The notes under the pieces were generated by a model. The model was not told the DNA's origin. It searched no databases and worked only from the letters and a program-made list of their open reading frames with translations. Below are positions 44,412 to 55,737 of a stretch of 64,000 nucleotides of DNA, piece after piece. A program made the translations under genes and the position numbers. This stretch comes from Cryptomeria japonica (Eukaryota; Streptophyta; Pinopsida; Cupressales; Cupressaceae), in contig NC_081409.1 in the NCBI RefSeq assembly GCF_030272615.1, positions 619,489,255 to 619,553,254 of the forward strand, written 5' to 3'. Position 1 is the first letter of the stretch; each line of letters begins with the position of its first letter.

Positions 44412-46384
44412 TGTTGCTCACCAAAACTGGTTAACCAAAGTTCACTTGCAATCCTCCTATGAAATGGGTAATTTCACTCTATAGAACACATCAGGACTTG
44501 GACAACATAACATAAGACCCTAATTGATCCTCCTGCACTTCAGGTTCTGCTAGACCTAGGGAGGACACCCTTTTGATGCATTAAATACAATAGTTATAGA
44601 CATATGATTGCATCAACAATAAGAAGATAGATCATTCCACAAGCTCAATAAACTAGAAAACACATACAAATTGGCTAAATCTTGTACAAATAATGGATGA
44701 AATAGAGATTGGAATGAATAGAACACAAACCCCTAAACATAAAGGGAAATAGATTTTCTTTAAATGTATAAATCTGAAACTATCCCCAAATCCTTCAAAG
44801 ACCAGTGCCTTGTTCATTAGGCATGGAGTCACACATAGAACTGCAAATGTGTATCCTAGCTACAAATTTGTTTTTCTTACAAGATATTCCTCCATCAATA
44901 CCTTATACTAATGCATTACTTTATTCATTCACAAAATTATAGGACACATTCCATTATTTATGACTGATTACAAAATTTAAAACCTTCATTGAAGGGTACC
45001 TACAAACAATCACACAATCTCCTTGAAATTGACAAATTCCATCCTCCTTGAGGATTCAATTTATAATAATGAAATACATGCCTAGAGACAGTATTATGTG
45101 GAATTTACTCATGCCTGACACAAGTAAGACCTGCAACTAGAAAAACCATCTACAATACTACAATGTAACCTCTATACCCTAAAAAAATCCATAGAATTTT
45201 ACAAATTTGGGTTAAGAAATTCAGAACTGGAAGCCATGAAATCTAGAGCACTTCCTCCAAAATTATGGAACCCTTACAATTGAGAATAAATGGGAATAAG
45301 AAGAAGAGGGAAAAAGATCAGGTCTGCATAACACACTGCCAAGTGTCCCCTTTCTCCAACTAAATATTTTCATTTCTCCTTTCCATGGAAACTGCTCTCA
45401 AAATATCCAATATCAATTGAACTTATTCCATGATTGGATTCCTAATTTCGAGAGCTTTTCGGTGATGTATAATACTTGCATATTTGGCCAAAAAACACCT
45501 CTCAGGCAAATTAATCTCTCAATGCACCTCTGTCATTTAAATTTTTTAATTTATTATATAGTTGGAACTATATATTTAATTTTAATTTTTTGCCTGATTT
45601 TTTGCCTGACACCCTGCCACATGTTAGCCTATGATTCGCTGATGGGGTCCACTAGGTGCCACCTCACTAATTAACCATATTATCTGCTCCATCACCACTA
45701 CCTGTCCACCATGTTATCAGCACATCATCATCATATCATTGTCATGTCAGCGAGACCCACGAGTTGGACCACCACTTGGACCTGCCACATCACCTTTCAC
45801 CATTTCGAAGGGTAACAAGTGTGCATCTTTGCCTTGTGAAATAATGTCAGTTGTTAGATCGTGATGAACCTGCATGATCATTAATCCTTCCCTTTTCTGC
45901 ACGTGCTTTTTGCCATTTCGTGATGGTTAAGTTTTGCACATCTTCCCTTCACAAGATCGCATGCACCATTAGATCTCCTGCAACCTGCTCACCAATTAAG
46001 TCACCCTATCAATGCAAAATGTGTCTCAAGAACTGTGCCCACGTGCAGTTCACCTGGTCACCATTGAAAAAGATGGCTCAAGAAACCCTTTTGAAAACTG
46101 ATCAAACAGATTGGTAGGAGCTTGAAACTGGAAACATAGCTTGTTATTTATACCAGTAGTAACCTAGAAAAAACATTCTGACATGACATTCACCAAGGTA
46201 ACTTTTATACTTTGTAGCGTCCTAAAATTGCGACACTTGCAATTTCGACTGCATTTCGGTCTTCACGATGGCGACGCAACACGCAACCTGAATGGAGACC
46301 CTGAAACTTGCTCACGACACTGAAAACTGCATTTTTCAAGTACCCTGGCCTGAACCTCCTTGCACCCTGATGTCCCGGGAGGTG

Positions 46385-46472
46385 GGACCAGAGCGCCCAG
46401 CGCCCTGGTCCCTCAGGACTAGGGTGCCCAGCGCCCTGGTCCCCAGGACCATGGCGCCCAGCGCCCTGGTCC
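46385..46472. repeat. Three palindromic units in E9
   Basis: Units lie at 46385-46411, 46416-46442 and 46446-46472, about 30 bp apart. The right arms (GCGCCCTGGTCC or AGCGCCCTGGTCC) are almost identical in all three, while left arms vary. Confidence 0.85.
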
Positions 46473-46778
46473 CTGGGTCCTATTTTGGGCCCGGTCTCCT
46501 AAGGGGTCTCGGGTCTTTTTGTTTGCAAATTGGAAATTAACTTTCCTAGTCGGCCTAAGGTCGGGAAAACCAGTCTATCAGCCCTAAATGACAAGTATAT
46601 AAACTACATTTTTCTCTCTCATTTGGGATGAAGAGAATATATGTGTACAAAGCATGGAAATTATACTCAAGCATTCAAGCATTCAAGCATTCCTTCTAAG
46701 TCTCCATTCAAGGCTAAGTATTGCATTCAAGACAAGGATTCAACCATTGAAGAGGAGATCACATACTACATGCTACAA

Positions 46779-46830
46779 CATACAACATACAACATACAAC
46801 ATACAACATACAACATACAACATCTAAACC
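46779..46830. repeat. Expanded ACATACA microsatellite in E9
   Basis: A 7-bp unit (ACAACAT phase) is repeated seven or so times here. The E3 LTRs have a shorter related tract (about 5985-6030 and 12626-12668). Confidence 0.85.
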
Positions 46831-47998
46831 TTCGCACATAAGGATACAAACATCCTTAGAACAAGGTATTAGTACTTGTTTTACAGTCATTTACATTTAC
46901 AGCTCTTGCTCATTTCTTGGTTAATTCCAAAACCGGGGTTTGACCTAAAGGCAAACCCCTAATCCCTAACCCCCCAATCATCTTTGCTTTTCTGTGTGTA
47001 GGTTGCAGGTACGTGGCTGAAATTGAAGATCTAGAATCCTTGTGTAGAGATGAACAGATCCCCCTTCGTTTCACGGATTTTTCGGAGGACCGTGGCATCG
47101 GGCGCCATCGTCCCAACAACTTTTGCTCAAATTTGTAGGACAGCACCGTATCGACATTTTACTGCTAATTCCAGGTCCGCAGCTTCATCCTATAATCCGA
47201 ACTCAGTTTATAAGCAAATCTTTGTCACTTTCTATGCATTCCTAGCTTAATTTCCTTAACAACATTCTTTACAAAAGAGGGTAGCCTTGCTTTCCTAACC
47301 CTTGAAATTCATTTAGCATCCAATCTTACATTGTGTGGGATTGGATCTTATGAGTTTCAACCCCTCTTTTGAATGTAAAGTCTCTCCCCTAAGTGAAAAA
47401 CCATCGAATCCTAGCGAACCTCCCTTCTCTCTCCTCAGAGTCGGAAGAGGGGAGAGCAACTAGGGTTTGATCGTGATTTTTCCTCTTTACATACTTATGC
47501 AAAATAGGTCTCTGACTAGCTGCTGAAACAGGGACTTGTGCAAACAGCCAAATAGCAAACGGATTGAGCTTACCAAACTGAGAAAATGGATTCATACGGA
47601 CTTGAAATTTTGCATGTTGACTCACATTTATGCATATAATTCAGTGCACTTTTAATTTCACCATGATGATCAATAGGACAAAAGATATAGGAGCTCAAAG
47701 TAGGCCACTTAATAAAATTTGTATTTGCACCTAACATGCACTTTCAGTTCACCCCTTGAAGTGGGTACCTGATCAACTGATCCAAACTAAATTCTGAAAG
47801 TTGCAAAACACTTCATTAGCCAAATGAAAGGTGTAGGACACATTTCTCAAGCCTTACCCTTTGAAATTCAACTGGCCCCATTTTACCCTCTCTCTAACTA
47901 GGGCATTCAAACTAACTCATTTTATGATCATTTGGAAATGCAAAGAAATTTTTTGAAATGGGCCTCTCAAAATCACTCAAATTTAATGAACCCCAACA

Positions 47999-48248
47999 AT
48001 ATCTTCTCACAACCATTTTATGAGGCTTATACTATGTAAATAGAATGTTTTCAACTAGATTTGACCACCCAAGTATTTATATATCTTCTCCAAGAGTCTA
48101 CTCTAAGACTCAATTGCCCATCTTTTACAAAGCAACTACCTAGAAATGTCTTCCCATTTTTTCTCAGTAGCATGTAGGGTCTTAAAACATCCCAAATGTC
48201 TCATATCCACCTTTTCTTTACACAAAATCCACTTTCTAATACATTGTA
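47999..48248 (-). repeat. E7 5' LTR, outer part
   Basis: ATATC (47999-48003) is the right copy of the E8 duplication. The LTR then continues and matches 38271-38700 apart from the 190-bp indel, ending at the E10 insertion at 48249. Confidence 0.85.
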
Positions 48249-49492
48249 TGTTGGCCATTTCTTCTTCTAAGATATGTTATTGTCATTGGTGTCAACATTT
48301 TCTTGTGTATTGCTCCAGTGATTTCAGATTGGGAAGATCTTATGATCTGGTTTCCAATGTTGTTTTGCTTATCACTGTTTTGCAGAGTTCAATATATCCT
48401 CTGGTATATTTCGGTGTGATTAGATCTTGTGCAAAGTTTATGGGATATTTCTTGGGATGGTCTTGTGTATCTCCATTTTAGATGGATCATGATTTGGTGA
48501 TCCACAAGTTATCTTTCTTCATGATAGTTGTTGTTTGGTTGTGTTCTTGAGCTTTCAGATGTTGACAGATGAAGATTTGATAAGTGGTGTTGGCACAACT
48601 ATTTCTGATGATTCTAACATGCTTGTTGGTGTTTCCTATTGATATCCTATTTGTTTTGTCGATCCTTATTGATCATTGTGCAATTTTTTGATGGTTTCAA
48701 TGAACCAGTGATGATTTTTGTGTTATGTGGTTTTTTGGGTAGTGTAGTGTGTTGTGGTTGATCTTGGCAAAATTTCTAGTGAAGTTGTGTGTTTGGGTAT
48801 TTCATTTAGGTCCATGCTATGCTATGTAAACCATTATATTTTCTCGGTGGTCGATCTTTGTATCTTGTAATGTAATTTTGTAATTAAGGATTGAGGGTTT
48901 AGCCGATCTTGTTATCAAGGTTAATGAATTATATATAGGTGATATATTCATGTAATTTAGGTGTTGATGTTATGTCTGCATTATTAGAGAGTGATGTATG
49001 TGCGAACAAGATATTTATCCTTTGGTGTTGAGCTTGCGTAGAGATTGGTGTTGTAGAGTAGACAACTATGCTTAACTGAAACTATGATCAGGCATTTGGA
49101 GATGCTATTCTTTCAATTCATTTCTTTTGAATTGTAGTCTGAATCTTATTGTAATTCAATGGGACTTCCTAGAGGGCTGTAGCCCTTTGGGCCATTATAT
49201 TTGAGTAGTGAGCTCTAGGAAGTGTGCCTGGATGCATGTGTATTCCTCATTGTAATATTTTCATATAATACTATAGAGTATCAACTTACTGTGGGTAGGT
49301 TCCCCTCATGGTTTTTACCTTAACTGGGTTTTCCACATCATATCTTAGTGTTGTGTGTTGTGCTCTCAATTTTCTTATCTTTTTCGTTACCGCAGTTTAT
49401 CAGATCTATGTTTTGTGATTAAGTTTGTTAATCCAATTAAGACTAATTCACCCCCCTCCCCTCTCAATCTTCCTTCTTGGCTACTGCTAACA
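48249..49492 (+). repeat. E10 5' LTR
   Basis: This LTR of about 1,244 bp runs TGTTGGCCATTT...CTGCTAACA, with the shared C-rich block TTCACCCCCCTCCCCTCTC just before its end. Confidence 0.87.
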
Positions 49493-49494
49493 AT

Positions 49495-49506
49495 TGGTAT
49501 TAGAGC
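49495..49506 (+). other. E10 primer binding site (initiator tRNA-Met)
   Basis: TGGTATTAGAGC lies two bases past the LTR and is one mismatch from the standard site. Confidence 0.87.
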
Positions 49507-49548
49507 TAGATCCTCTAGTAGAAGCTTAACCTCTTGAGGAGATCTGAG

Positions 49549-50209
49549 ATGGCAGCTCAAGGTGTTATCTTTAAGAAGGACACTTTGAGATTTGATGGAA
49601 GTAACTATGTTATATGGAAGAACCATATGGAAGTACACTTGAAATTTCTTGGAGATGATTACTAGAAGATTACAAAGAATGCCTGTTTTGTTCCTTCGAA
49701 TGGGCTGACTACTCCTGATGAGGTCAAGGAAGTTGAACATAATACTAGAGAGAAGGAAGCATTGCTTAGTGCCTTCATTGATTTTGAGATGACAAATGTA
49801 ATGGGACTTTAGATTGTAGATGAGATCTGGGAGAAGCTTGAGATCCTATACAAAGGTGATAAACAAGTGAAGGTTGCTAAGTTGAAGAGTTTAAAAGAAA
49901 AGTACGAGATGTTGAAAATGAAAGATGATGACAACATACACTCTTTCATGGCTAAGGTGAATGATCTTTTCCTAGGTATCAAATGTGTTGGTAGAACCAT
50001 TAAGGAAGATGAAATTGTTGCTAAGGTGTTGAGATCTTTGCCTCCTATTTATAGCATAAGGTTGTTGCTACTGATGAGATCCGAAGTGTGACTATAGTGA
50101 AAAGAGATATGGTTATTGGAAAGATTGCTGCATTTGAGCTAAGTGAATTTGGAGAATCACATGGAAAGTCTAAGATAACATTTAGATCATCATAATCTAT
50201 ATCTAGTAA
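49549..50209 (+). pseudogene. E10 gag, N-terminal part
   Basis: ATG at 49549 follows the primer site by about 40 bases. The capsid domain reads MAAQGVIFKKDTLRFDGSNY, then VIWKNHMEVHLKFL, a stop at about 49662, a second stop at about 49810, EKLEILYKGDKQVK, MLKMKDDDNIHSFMAKV and the VLRSLPPIYSI block. A frameshift at about 50065 leads to GKIAAFELSEFGES. The gene ends where E11 begins; zinc knuckle and pol are missing. Confidence 0.83.
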
Positions 50210-50502
50210 TGTTGGTAAATAAATGTGTTCCTTTAAGTAATCTTCCTAAAGAACCCTATTTCATCCTATGATCAACAACAAAATGTTCACAATAGTTGAA
50301 GAATTGCACAACAATAACAATTCCTCTATATGTTTGAGAGGGTCAGCTCCCTCATATGATGGGGGTATATGAATTTTCTAAGATTTAAAGAACATGTATA
50401 ATCAAAACTAATAGAGAAATAAGATATAAACTTATCAATTTTTAAATTCCACACATCCAAGTTAAGATACCAGAACTTGAAATGATAATCTTCTTCACAT
50501 GC
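50210..50502. other. Unassigned A/T-rich stretch at the E10/E11 junction
   Basis: E10 gag ends at about 50209. The next 290 bases are A/T-rich and non-coding. They may belong to the E11 LTR (if it starts TGTTGGTAAATA at 50210) or be a separate fragment. The motif TTGTCATTGATGTCAAC at about 50550, which lies near the start of other copia LTRs here, favours an LTR start at about 50503. Confidence 0.4.
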
Positions 50503-52176
50503 AATGTTAAAGGATAGCAAATGGTTATCATTGATAGGACATAAGAATATGGTTGTCATTGATGTCAACTGGTTTGGCATGGTCATCAATGAGTAATAAG
50601 TGGTGACCGATATAGGAGAAGAAAGACACGATGATGTTAATCAATATGTATGTAAAAAGATTAAAGGTAAGTTACTATTACACATGAAATGCATCATCTG
50701 TCGATATAGCAAACCCACCAGCAAGACAAAGCAAGAAAGAAAGAGAAGAACTGAAGGATGTAAACTGGTATACTTAGAGAAGATCAATGCTTTCAGTAAA
50801 CGTACTGCGTAATAAGACCAACATGTTTGATGGAATGCCAAGTTGATCCACCAATAGAAAAGAGGTATATAGGAATCAAGGCCCACCAACAAAGTTAGGT
50901 TATACCAGTAAGGAGAGATCAACTGTTAGTCAATCTCGGTCAATAAAGAATGTCAAACCAACATAGAAAACCTAGTAGAGGTGGATGTCAACAAAGATGA
51001 CAGCTGGAAGCCAGGTGGTGATAGTACATAGGTTAGTGAAGTGTGCATCGACATAACAGTCAGCAAGTAGGTTGACTTTTATGAATAACCCGCAAGTCAT
51101 GGAGGATGCCAGAAGATTGTGGCTTCAGAACGACATGCTAGAAAGTGATTGAACTTATCCTGCAAGAAGATTTGATCTTTGTACCTATTTGCTGAAGGAA
51201 ACAGTCAACCCATTAATGGCGTGTGATAGAGAAAAGTAAAAAGGCATGGTGCAGACCTCTAGAATTAGAAAACGTGCATTGGAATGTGAGGCATTGGTGG
51301 TGTTGATCAATGACATGCAGATCATCTTTGTAGAAAAGCATATCAGATCAAATCCAATATAGATCAAATTGGTGAAGGAAAAACCTAACACAACACTGTT
51401 TGAATGTTGTTTTGGTGGGAACCCTAGAAGATAAATCTATGAGCTTGAGACTAAAATTAGTTGATGCTTGATGTGAAGAGTGAGAGAGAAGAGAGATTCA
51501 ACGAGGAGAAATATTATCTTCCTTAGAGATTATTATAAGAAAGTTGCAAAGTGAATTAGCAAGCGAAACAGTGTAAGGGTCTAACCGATAGAGATAGAGT
51601 AACCGCTAAACTATTGTAGGTTTAATAGTGAAGGTAACCGGTGAGGTGTGTTTGATCAAGAAGGCATCTGAGAGTGAGATATTGTGGTGTGATGTTGAGG
51701 GAGAAAGAAGAGAGGCTAAGAGTAACTGATGAGTGATTAGAGAGATTAATCTGATAACCGACAGTGTGAGAACCACTGAAGAAGAGGAGGTTGTTAAAAG
51801 AGGTTGATCCACCAATAGAAAATACAGATCTACTATAACTGTATCTAAATTATATTCCATTATACAACACTGAGTTGTAGATTGGTGCAAGGGTTGGTGT
51901 CGTAAATCATTGTAATCATTATTTCATTGTGAGGCTGGATTGGAGCAGTAGACTCTAGCAACATTTATCACTGAGGTTTTTCCCATATTAGGTTTTCCTT
52001 GTATATTTAGTGTTGTGGGTTGCATTTGTGTGTTTTCCTCTTTTTTATCCATATTTATCTTACCGGTTTGATTGTTCAGTCCTTAGGGTGATAACCGATA
52101 TTCCAAGGTTGTTGAAAAAGAAAAGATTTTAGGAACCACTGATTGACCCCCTCTGAGTTGTACATTGTGTTTAACA
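50503..52176 (+). repeat. E11 5' LTR
   Basis: It likely runs TGTTAAAGGATAG...GTGTTTAACA. The right end is secure because the primer site follows; the left end is an estimate. A 20-bp direct repeat (50842-50861 and 51803-51822, GTTGATCCACCAATAGAAAA) brackets about 940 bp inside it, which may be a separate insertion. Without that the LTR would be about 710 bp. Confidence 0.7.
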
Positions 52177-52178
52177 AT

Positions 52179-52190
52179 TGGTATCAGATC
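52179..52190 (+). other. E11 primer binding site (initiator tRNA-Met)
   Basis: TGGTATCAGATC lies two bases past the LTR, with one mismatch from TGGTATCAGAGC. Confidence 0.87.
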
Positions 52191-52240
52191 CTAGGTTCTC
52201 AGTTGATTAAAGCTTAGGTAGAATCTGGTCATATAACACA

Positions 52241-53125
52241 ATGGCAAGAAATGAGTCTACCTCCGCAAAATCCCCCATGTTTGATGGATCTAACTATGCC
52301 TTCTAGAAATGAAGAATGGAGACCTATATTTGCTCCCTTGGTTTTGATGTGTGGATGTCTATCAAGAATGGGTATACTATCCCTAGTGTTCCTCCCACTA
52401 ATCTGGATGCTAAGGAGTATGAGAATAATGAAAAGGCTAAACATGTTATCCTAAGCAGGTTGTCTGATAATAAGTTTGTCAAGGTTATGTACTATGCATC
52501 CACCAAGGATACTTGGGATAACATGTAGAGGTTATTTGAAGGAGATGCCAAATTCAAAGAGGCCAATATACAATCACTAAGGGGTCAACTTGAAGGAATA
52601 AAGATGAAGGATGAAGAAAATATTGCATACTATCTTTAGAGAATAGATGAAACTATGAACACCATCAGAGGAATTGGAGAAGAAATTGTAGATGAGATTA
52701 TCATCAAGAAGGTACTTAGATCTCTCACATCTAAGTATGATACTAAGTTTTCTACCATAGAGGAAGTCAAGTATCTGAAGACTTTCACAGTGGATGAGTT
52801 GTTTGGCTCCCTAACAACCCATGAAATGAGAACAACTGATGAAGCATCCTAAAGAAAAGAGGCAGCATTCAAATCCACTAAAAAGGGAATAGAAAAGGTT
52901 GCTCATATAAGATCCAGTGAAGACTCAGATGCAGAGGTGGCAAACTTTGTAAGAAAGCTCAAGAGAGGATCCAACAAGTATAAAGGAAAGTTACCACTCA
53001 AATGTTTTAACTATGGTAAAGTTGGACACTTCGCTACAAAATGTCCTTATAATGAAACTAGTGCAGATGAGAAAAGAAGTTTTAGTAGATCTGTTGGTAA
53101 AGACAAAGAAAGAATTGTCCACTAA
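52241..53125 (+). pseudogene. E11 gag, capsid and first zinc knuckle
   Basis: ATG at 52241 begins MARNESTSAKSPMFDGSNYA. The frame holds to 53125 with several stops (two close together near 52306, others at about 52528, 52637 and 52850). Blocks in order are RMETYICSLGFDVW, STKDTWDNM, LRGQLEGIKMKDEENIAYYL, VLRSLTSKYDTKFS, and the knuckle CFNYGKVGHFATKC, in which the second Cys is Tyr. The stop after NYAF replaces the usual Trp, as TGG to TAG. Confidence 0.82.
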
Positions 53126-54440
53126 CAAGGAAGAAGAGGCTACCAAAAGTAGAACAACCTATATACTATTGAGGATGATGCCACAGGTGAAGAAAGTGCA
53201 TCAAAAGATGACTACCATGAGAATTAAAGAGAAGTTAATCTCTTTATGGCACTTGATGAACCGATTGGTGGAGATGAGGAAGAAGAAGGAGGCCAAAGTG
53301 GAACTTGAAGGTGAGCACATAAGTGCTCTTGAGGAGCTCAAAAAAACAAGAAGAGAACTCAAGAAGTTCAAGCTTTCTATAGTAGAAGAACAAGGTCTCT
53401 TGATGCAATCCCTGGATGAGTCCAATCAAGTTATATATGACTTGAAACTCCAGTTGATAGAAGCCAAGAGGATATGTGAAGTTACATCCTCTCATCTGAT
53501 GTAGAAGGAAAAGGAACATCAAGATATGGAAGCTGAAATAGTGAATCTCATAAAGGAGCTTGAAAAAAGTAAGGAAGAAGTAAAAGTGAGAAGCAAATAT
53601 GAAGGCAACACTGAAGCCTTAGATAAGATGTTGAGAAAATAGAAGCCATCTAATGATATTATTGGCTTAGGATTTGAAGAAGGACAAAGTTCAAATAGAA
53701 AAGACACATCTGGTAAGGAGATACAGTTCACTTCCTCAAGTGAAGGTGAAGAGAAGAAGACATTCATGGTAAGAAAGGATACTAGTAAGAAGAATTATGC
53801 AAATGTTGTTAGAAACTGCCACACAAGTCGGTATACACAATCAATGAATTAGAGGCCACACTCAATGTATTGGCATGTAGATCCTAGGAGACATGCAAGA
53901 GTTGATCATGAAGGATTTAATAGAGTCAACAACATGACAGGAAGACCCCTAGTGAGGAAGAAGTTTGTAGGTCCAAGGCAACCTAACCAGTATGTTCCAA
54001 AATTTCATGGTTATTTTTACTAGTGTAACAAATTTGGACATAGGTTAGCTGATTGTATATTAACCAATAAGCCCACTATGAGTTATGAAAGTAGAAATCC
54101 ATTTAATGCACTCTAGGATATGAATTTTTTCTATTATCAGTGCAATGGATTTGGTCATAGGAGTTTTGAATGTAGGAAGAATAAACCGGTGTCCTACAAT
54201 AGTTTCAAAGATTCATCTTTCAATGAAAATGTGAAATGATATAACTATCAAGAGTTTGGACATATAGAAAATTTTTGTAAGAACAAGAAACTTAAGTAGA
54301 AGAGCACAGATCCTAATCAAGAACTAGTAGTTAAACCGGAGCACAAAATTGTAGCTGATCAGAAGAAGGAAACCAAACCGATATGGGTTGAGAAAGAAAA
54401 GGACAAGGCATAATCAAGTCTAATAGTGCAGACTGCCCTA
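53126..54440 (+). pseudogene. E11 gag C-terminal coiled coil and extra zinc knuckles
   Basis: This is an extended gag tail unlike short copia gags. A coiled coil (53200-53650, with ELEGEHISALEELKKTRREL and LDESNQVIYDLKLQLIEAKR) is followed by GLGFEEGQSS. Three more knuckle-like modules then follow at about 54010-54290: CNKFGHRLADC, CNGFGHRSFEC and a decayed EFGHIENFC. The same layout, including the GLGFE block, is found in E6. Stops and frame changes occur throughout. Confidence 0.72.
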
Positions 54441-54925
54441 CATGTTGAAAGGAAAAATCTATGGGTTGTAGACAGTGGTTGTTCCAACCATATGAATGGT
54501 GATAAAAATAAATTTATCAAGCTTGAAGATTGGAATGGTGGTTCAATGATATTCAGAGACAACTCATCCATCAAAATATAGGGAAAAGGTACTCTAAAAA
54601 TTGATTAAAAACTGAAAGAACATGATTTGTATTATGTAGAAGGCCTAAAGAACAACTTGTTGACTGTGAGTTAGATGTGTGGCAAAGGTTATAAATTTAC
54701 CTTTGATTCTACTGGCTGCAGATAAAGAAAGAGTGTACCAGTCAGACTGTAGTCTAAGAAAAGAGGACACATGGCAATGTATATAATCTGAAAGTGTGTT
54801 TTGAATCCCAATGTATGTTGGGACAAGTGGATGAAACCTAGTTGTGGGATAGAAGATTAGGCCACACAAATTTTGATAACCTAGTTGTAGGTAAGAAAAA
54901 AGGTGTGTCTAAGAATATTCCACCC
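54441..54925 (+). pseudogene. E11 protease and pre-integrase start
   Basis: The active site reads LWVVDSGCSNHMNGD at about 54460-54505, the canonical copia DSGCS form. YYVEGLKNNLLTVS, the protease end, and the pre-integrase block LWDRRLGHTNFDNL follow. The sequence breaks at VSKNIP, where E12 is inserted; the last five bases CACCC (54921-54925) are the left target duplication. Several stops are present. Confidence 0.82.
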
Positions 54926-55737
54926 TGTTGTTCTCAAATTCTGACTCCCCTTAAAAACCCTTATAATAAAATGATAAACTCTGTCTACAGAAGAGAGATC
55001 AAAGAGAAGGAAAACTTCATGGCAACATATGAAAAGGTTTTAAAACCTTCTACACTTCAAACTTATCCAAAGTTCAGGCGGGTATACCTTATGTGAATTG
55101 ACTTCACACTTTTAAAGGACAGATCCACAGTAAACCAGTCTGAAAACCAATGAATCTTATCGCCTCAAAACTTACTAAAACAAAGAAAGAAAGCTTATAT
55201 TCATGTTTAGTATTGACCTACAAGATATGTAAAAGATAACCACAATTGATACTAGTGCCTTATCCAGGCCACAGAGTCATCTAAGTTTAAACATTACTCC
55301 CATAATCAAATATCTCCACACATCCCATCACCTCGGCTTCTATAAAACCCCACATATGCCTAACATACATAAGAATTTACCCTTATCAAACTAAAGTGCA
55401 TTCATCAAATTCAAAATCTCCCACAAGGAATTTATTGATAGAAATGCTTCATGCATATTTAATTTCCCTCCTAGAGAGAAAAGCTAAGAAATGCCTCTAT
55501 TTAAGATTGCCTTACAATCCATACTCAAATGAATAACCCTAGATTACTCATATTGAAAATAGTAAATATTTGCAATTAGACCAGAAGACAACACAAAATT
55601 GAGGCTTGAAAGTTGATAGTTTGTATATTGATATTAATTTTGAGAAAATATTACAAAACTCAGAGTATTCTCCATAAGACTAGAAAATCCCAGATATATT
55701 TCTGCAGAGTTTTCTTGCAAATTCTTGCGATCCTTTT
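54926..55737 (-). other. E12 left arm
   Basis: This is non-coding and A/T-rich. The first ten bases resemble the start of E8 (TGTTGTTCTC against TGTTGCTCAC). A block at about 55251-55282 (AGTGCCTTATCC...GAGTCA) resembles one at about 44803-44833 in E8 (AGTGCCTTGTTC...GAGTCA) at a similar distance from the end, so the two elements may share this arm. Confidence 0.5.

Larger units (their letters stand above)
46213..47491 (+). mobile_element. E9: solo LTR of the E3 family
   Basis: It starts TGTAGCGTCC and ends CTCTTTACA, 1,279 bp, and is colinear with the E3 LTRs, in the opposite orientation to E3. A perfect TACTT duplication flanks it (46208-46212 and 47492-47496). It has the TATA box at 46596-46603 and three palindromic units at 46385-46472. 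It arose by recombination between the two LTRs of a complete element. An open stretch at 46292-46540 is just the repeat array read as protein. Confidence 0.93.
44412..47998. mobile_element. E8: TG...CA element inserted in the E7 LTR
   Basis: The ends are TGTTGCTCACC and GAACCCCAACA, flanked by GTATC and ATATC (one mismatch). Comparison with the intact E7 LTR at 38260-38290 shows that exactly this stretch is extra. Without E9 it is about 2.3 kb. It has no gag or pol and no internal LTR pair that I can see, so it is either a large solo LTR or a deleted element. Its right half (about 45790-45960) holds the same degenerate CATTTCGTGAAGG-type repeat as E12. Confidence 0.78.
37986..48248 (-). mobile_element. 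E7: Ty3/gypsy chromovirus, decayed
   Basis: On the minus strand: 5' LTR (44129 onward), primer site, gag, protease, RT, RNase H, integrase and a chromodomain, then 3' LTR (from 37986). The order protease-RT-RNase H-integrase is the gypsy order, and the C-terminal chromodomain defines a chromovirus. Its 5' LTR is interrupted by E8 and then by E10 at 48249, so its outer end and target duplication are not visible. Confidence 0.88.
48249..50209 (+). mobile_element. E10: Ty1/copia element, 5' end only
   Basis: The 5' LTR, primer site and first part of a copia gag are present. The element is cut at about 50209 by E11; the rest is either beyond the window or lost. It inserted into the E7 5' LTR, whose matching sequence stops exactly at 48248. 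Confidence 0.85.

Noticed and set aside
46292-46540. Open frame with repeated ALVP and APSALVP blocks
   Set aside because: It is the palindromic repeat array of solo LTR E9 read as protein; the reverse readings in the E3 LTRs (6194-6571, 12924-13178) are the same artefact.
44412-47998. E8 as a DNA transposon because of TGTTG...CAACA ends
   Set aside because: The inverted match is only about 5 bases and the duplication is 5 bp, which fits retroviral-type integration better than hAT, Mutator, CACTA or PIF/Harbinger.
48146-48481. Plus-strand 111-codon frame with hydrophobic segments
   Set aside because: It crosses the E7 LTR into the E10 LTR at 48249, so it cannot be an ancestral gene.
53201-53522. 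Minus-strand frames rich in Leu, Phe and Ser that look membrane-like
   Set aside because: They are the complement of a Lys/Glu-rich coiled coil in E11 gag, which yields hydrophobic-looking antisense frames by codon complementarity.
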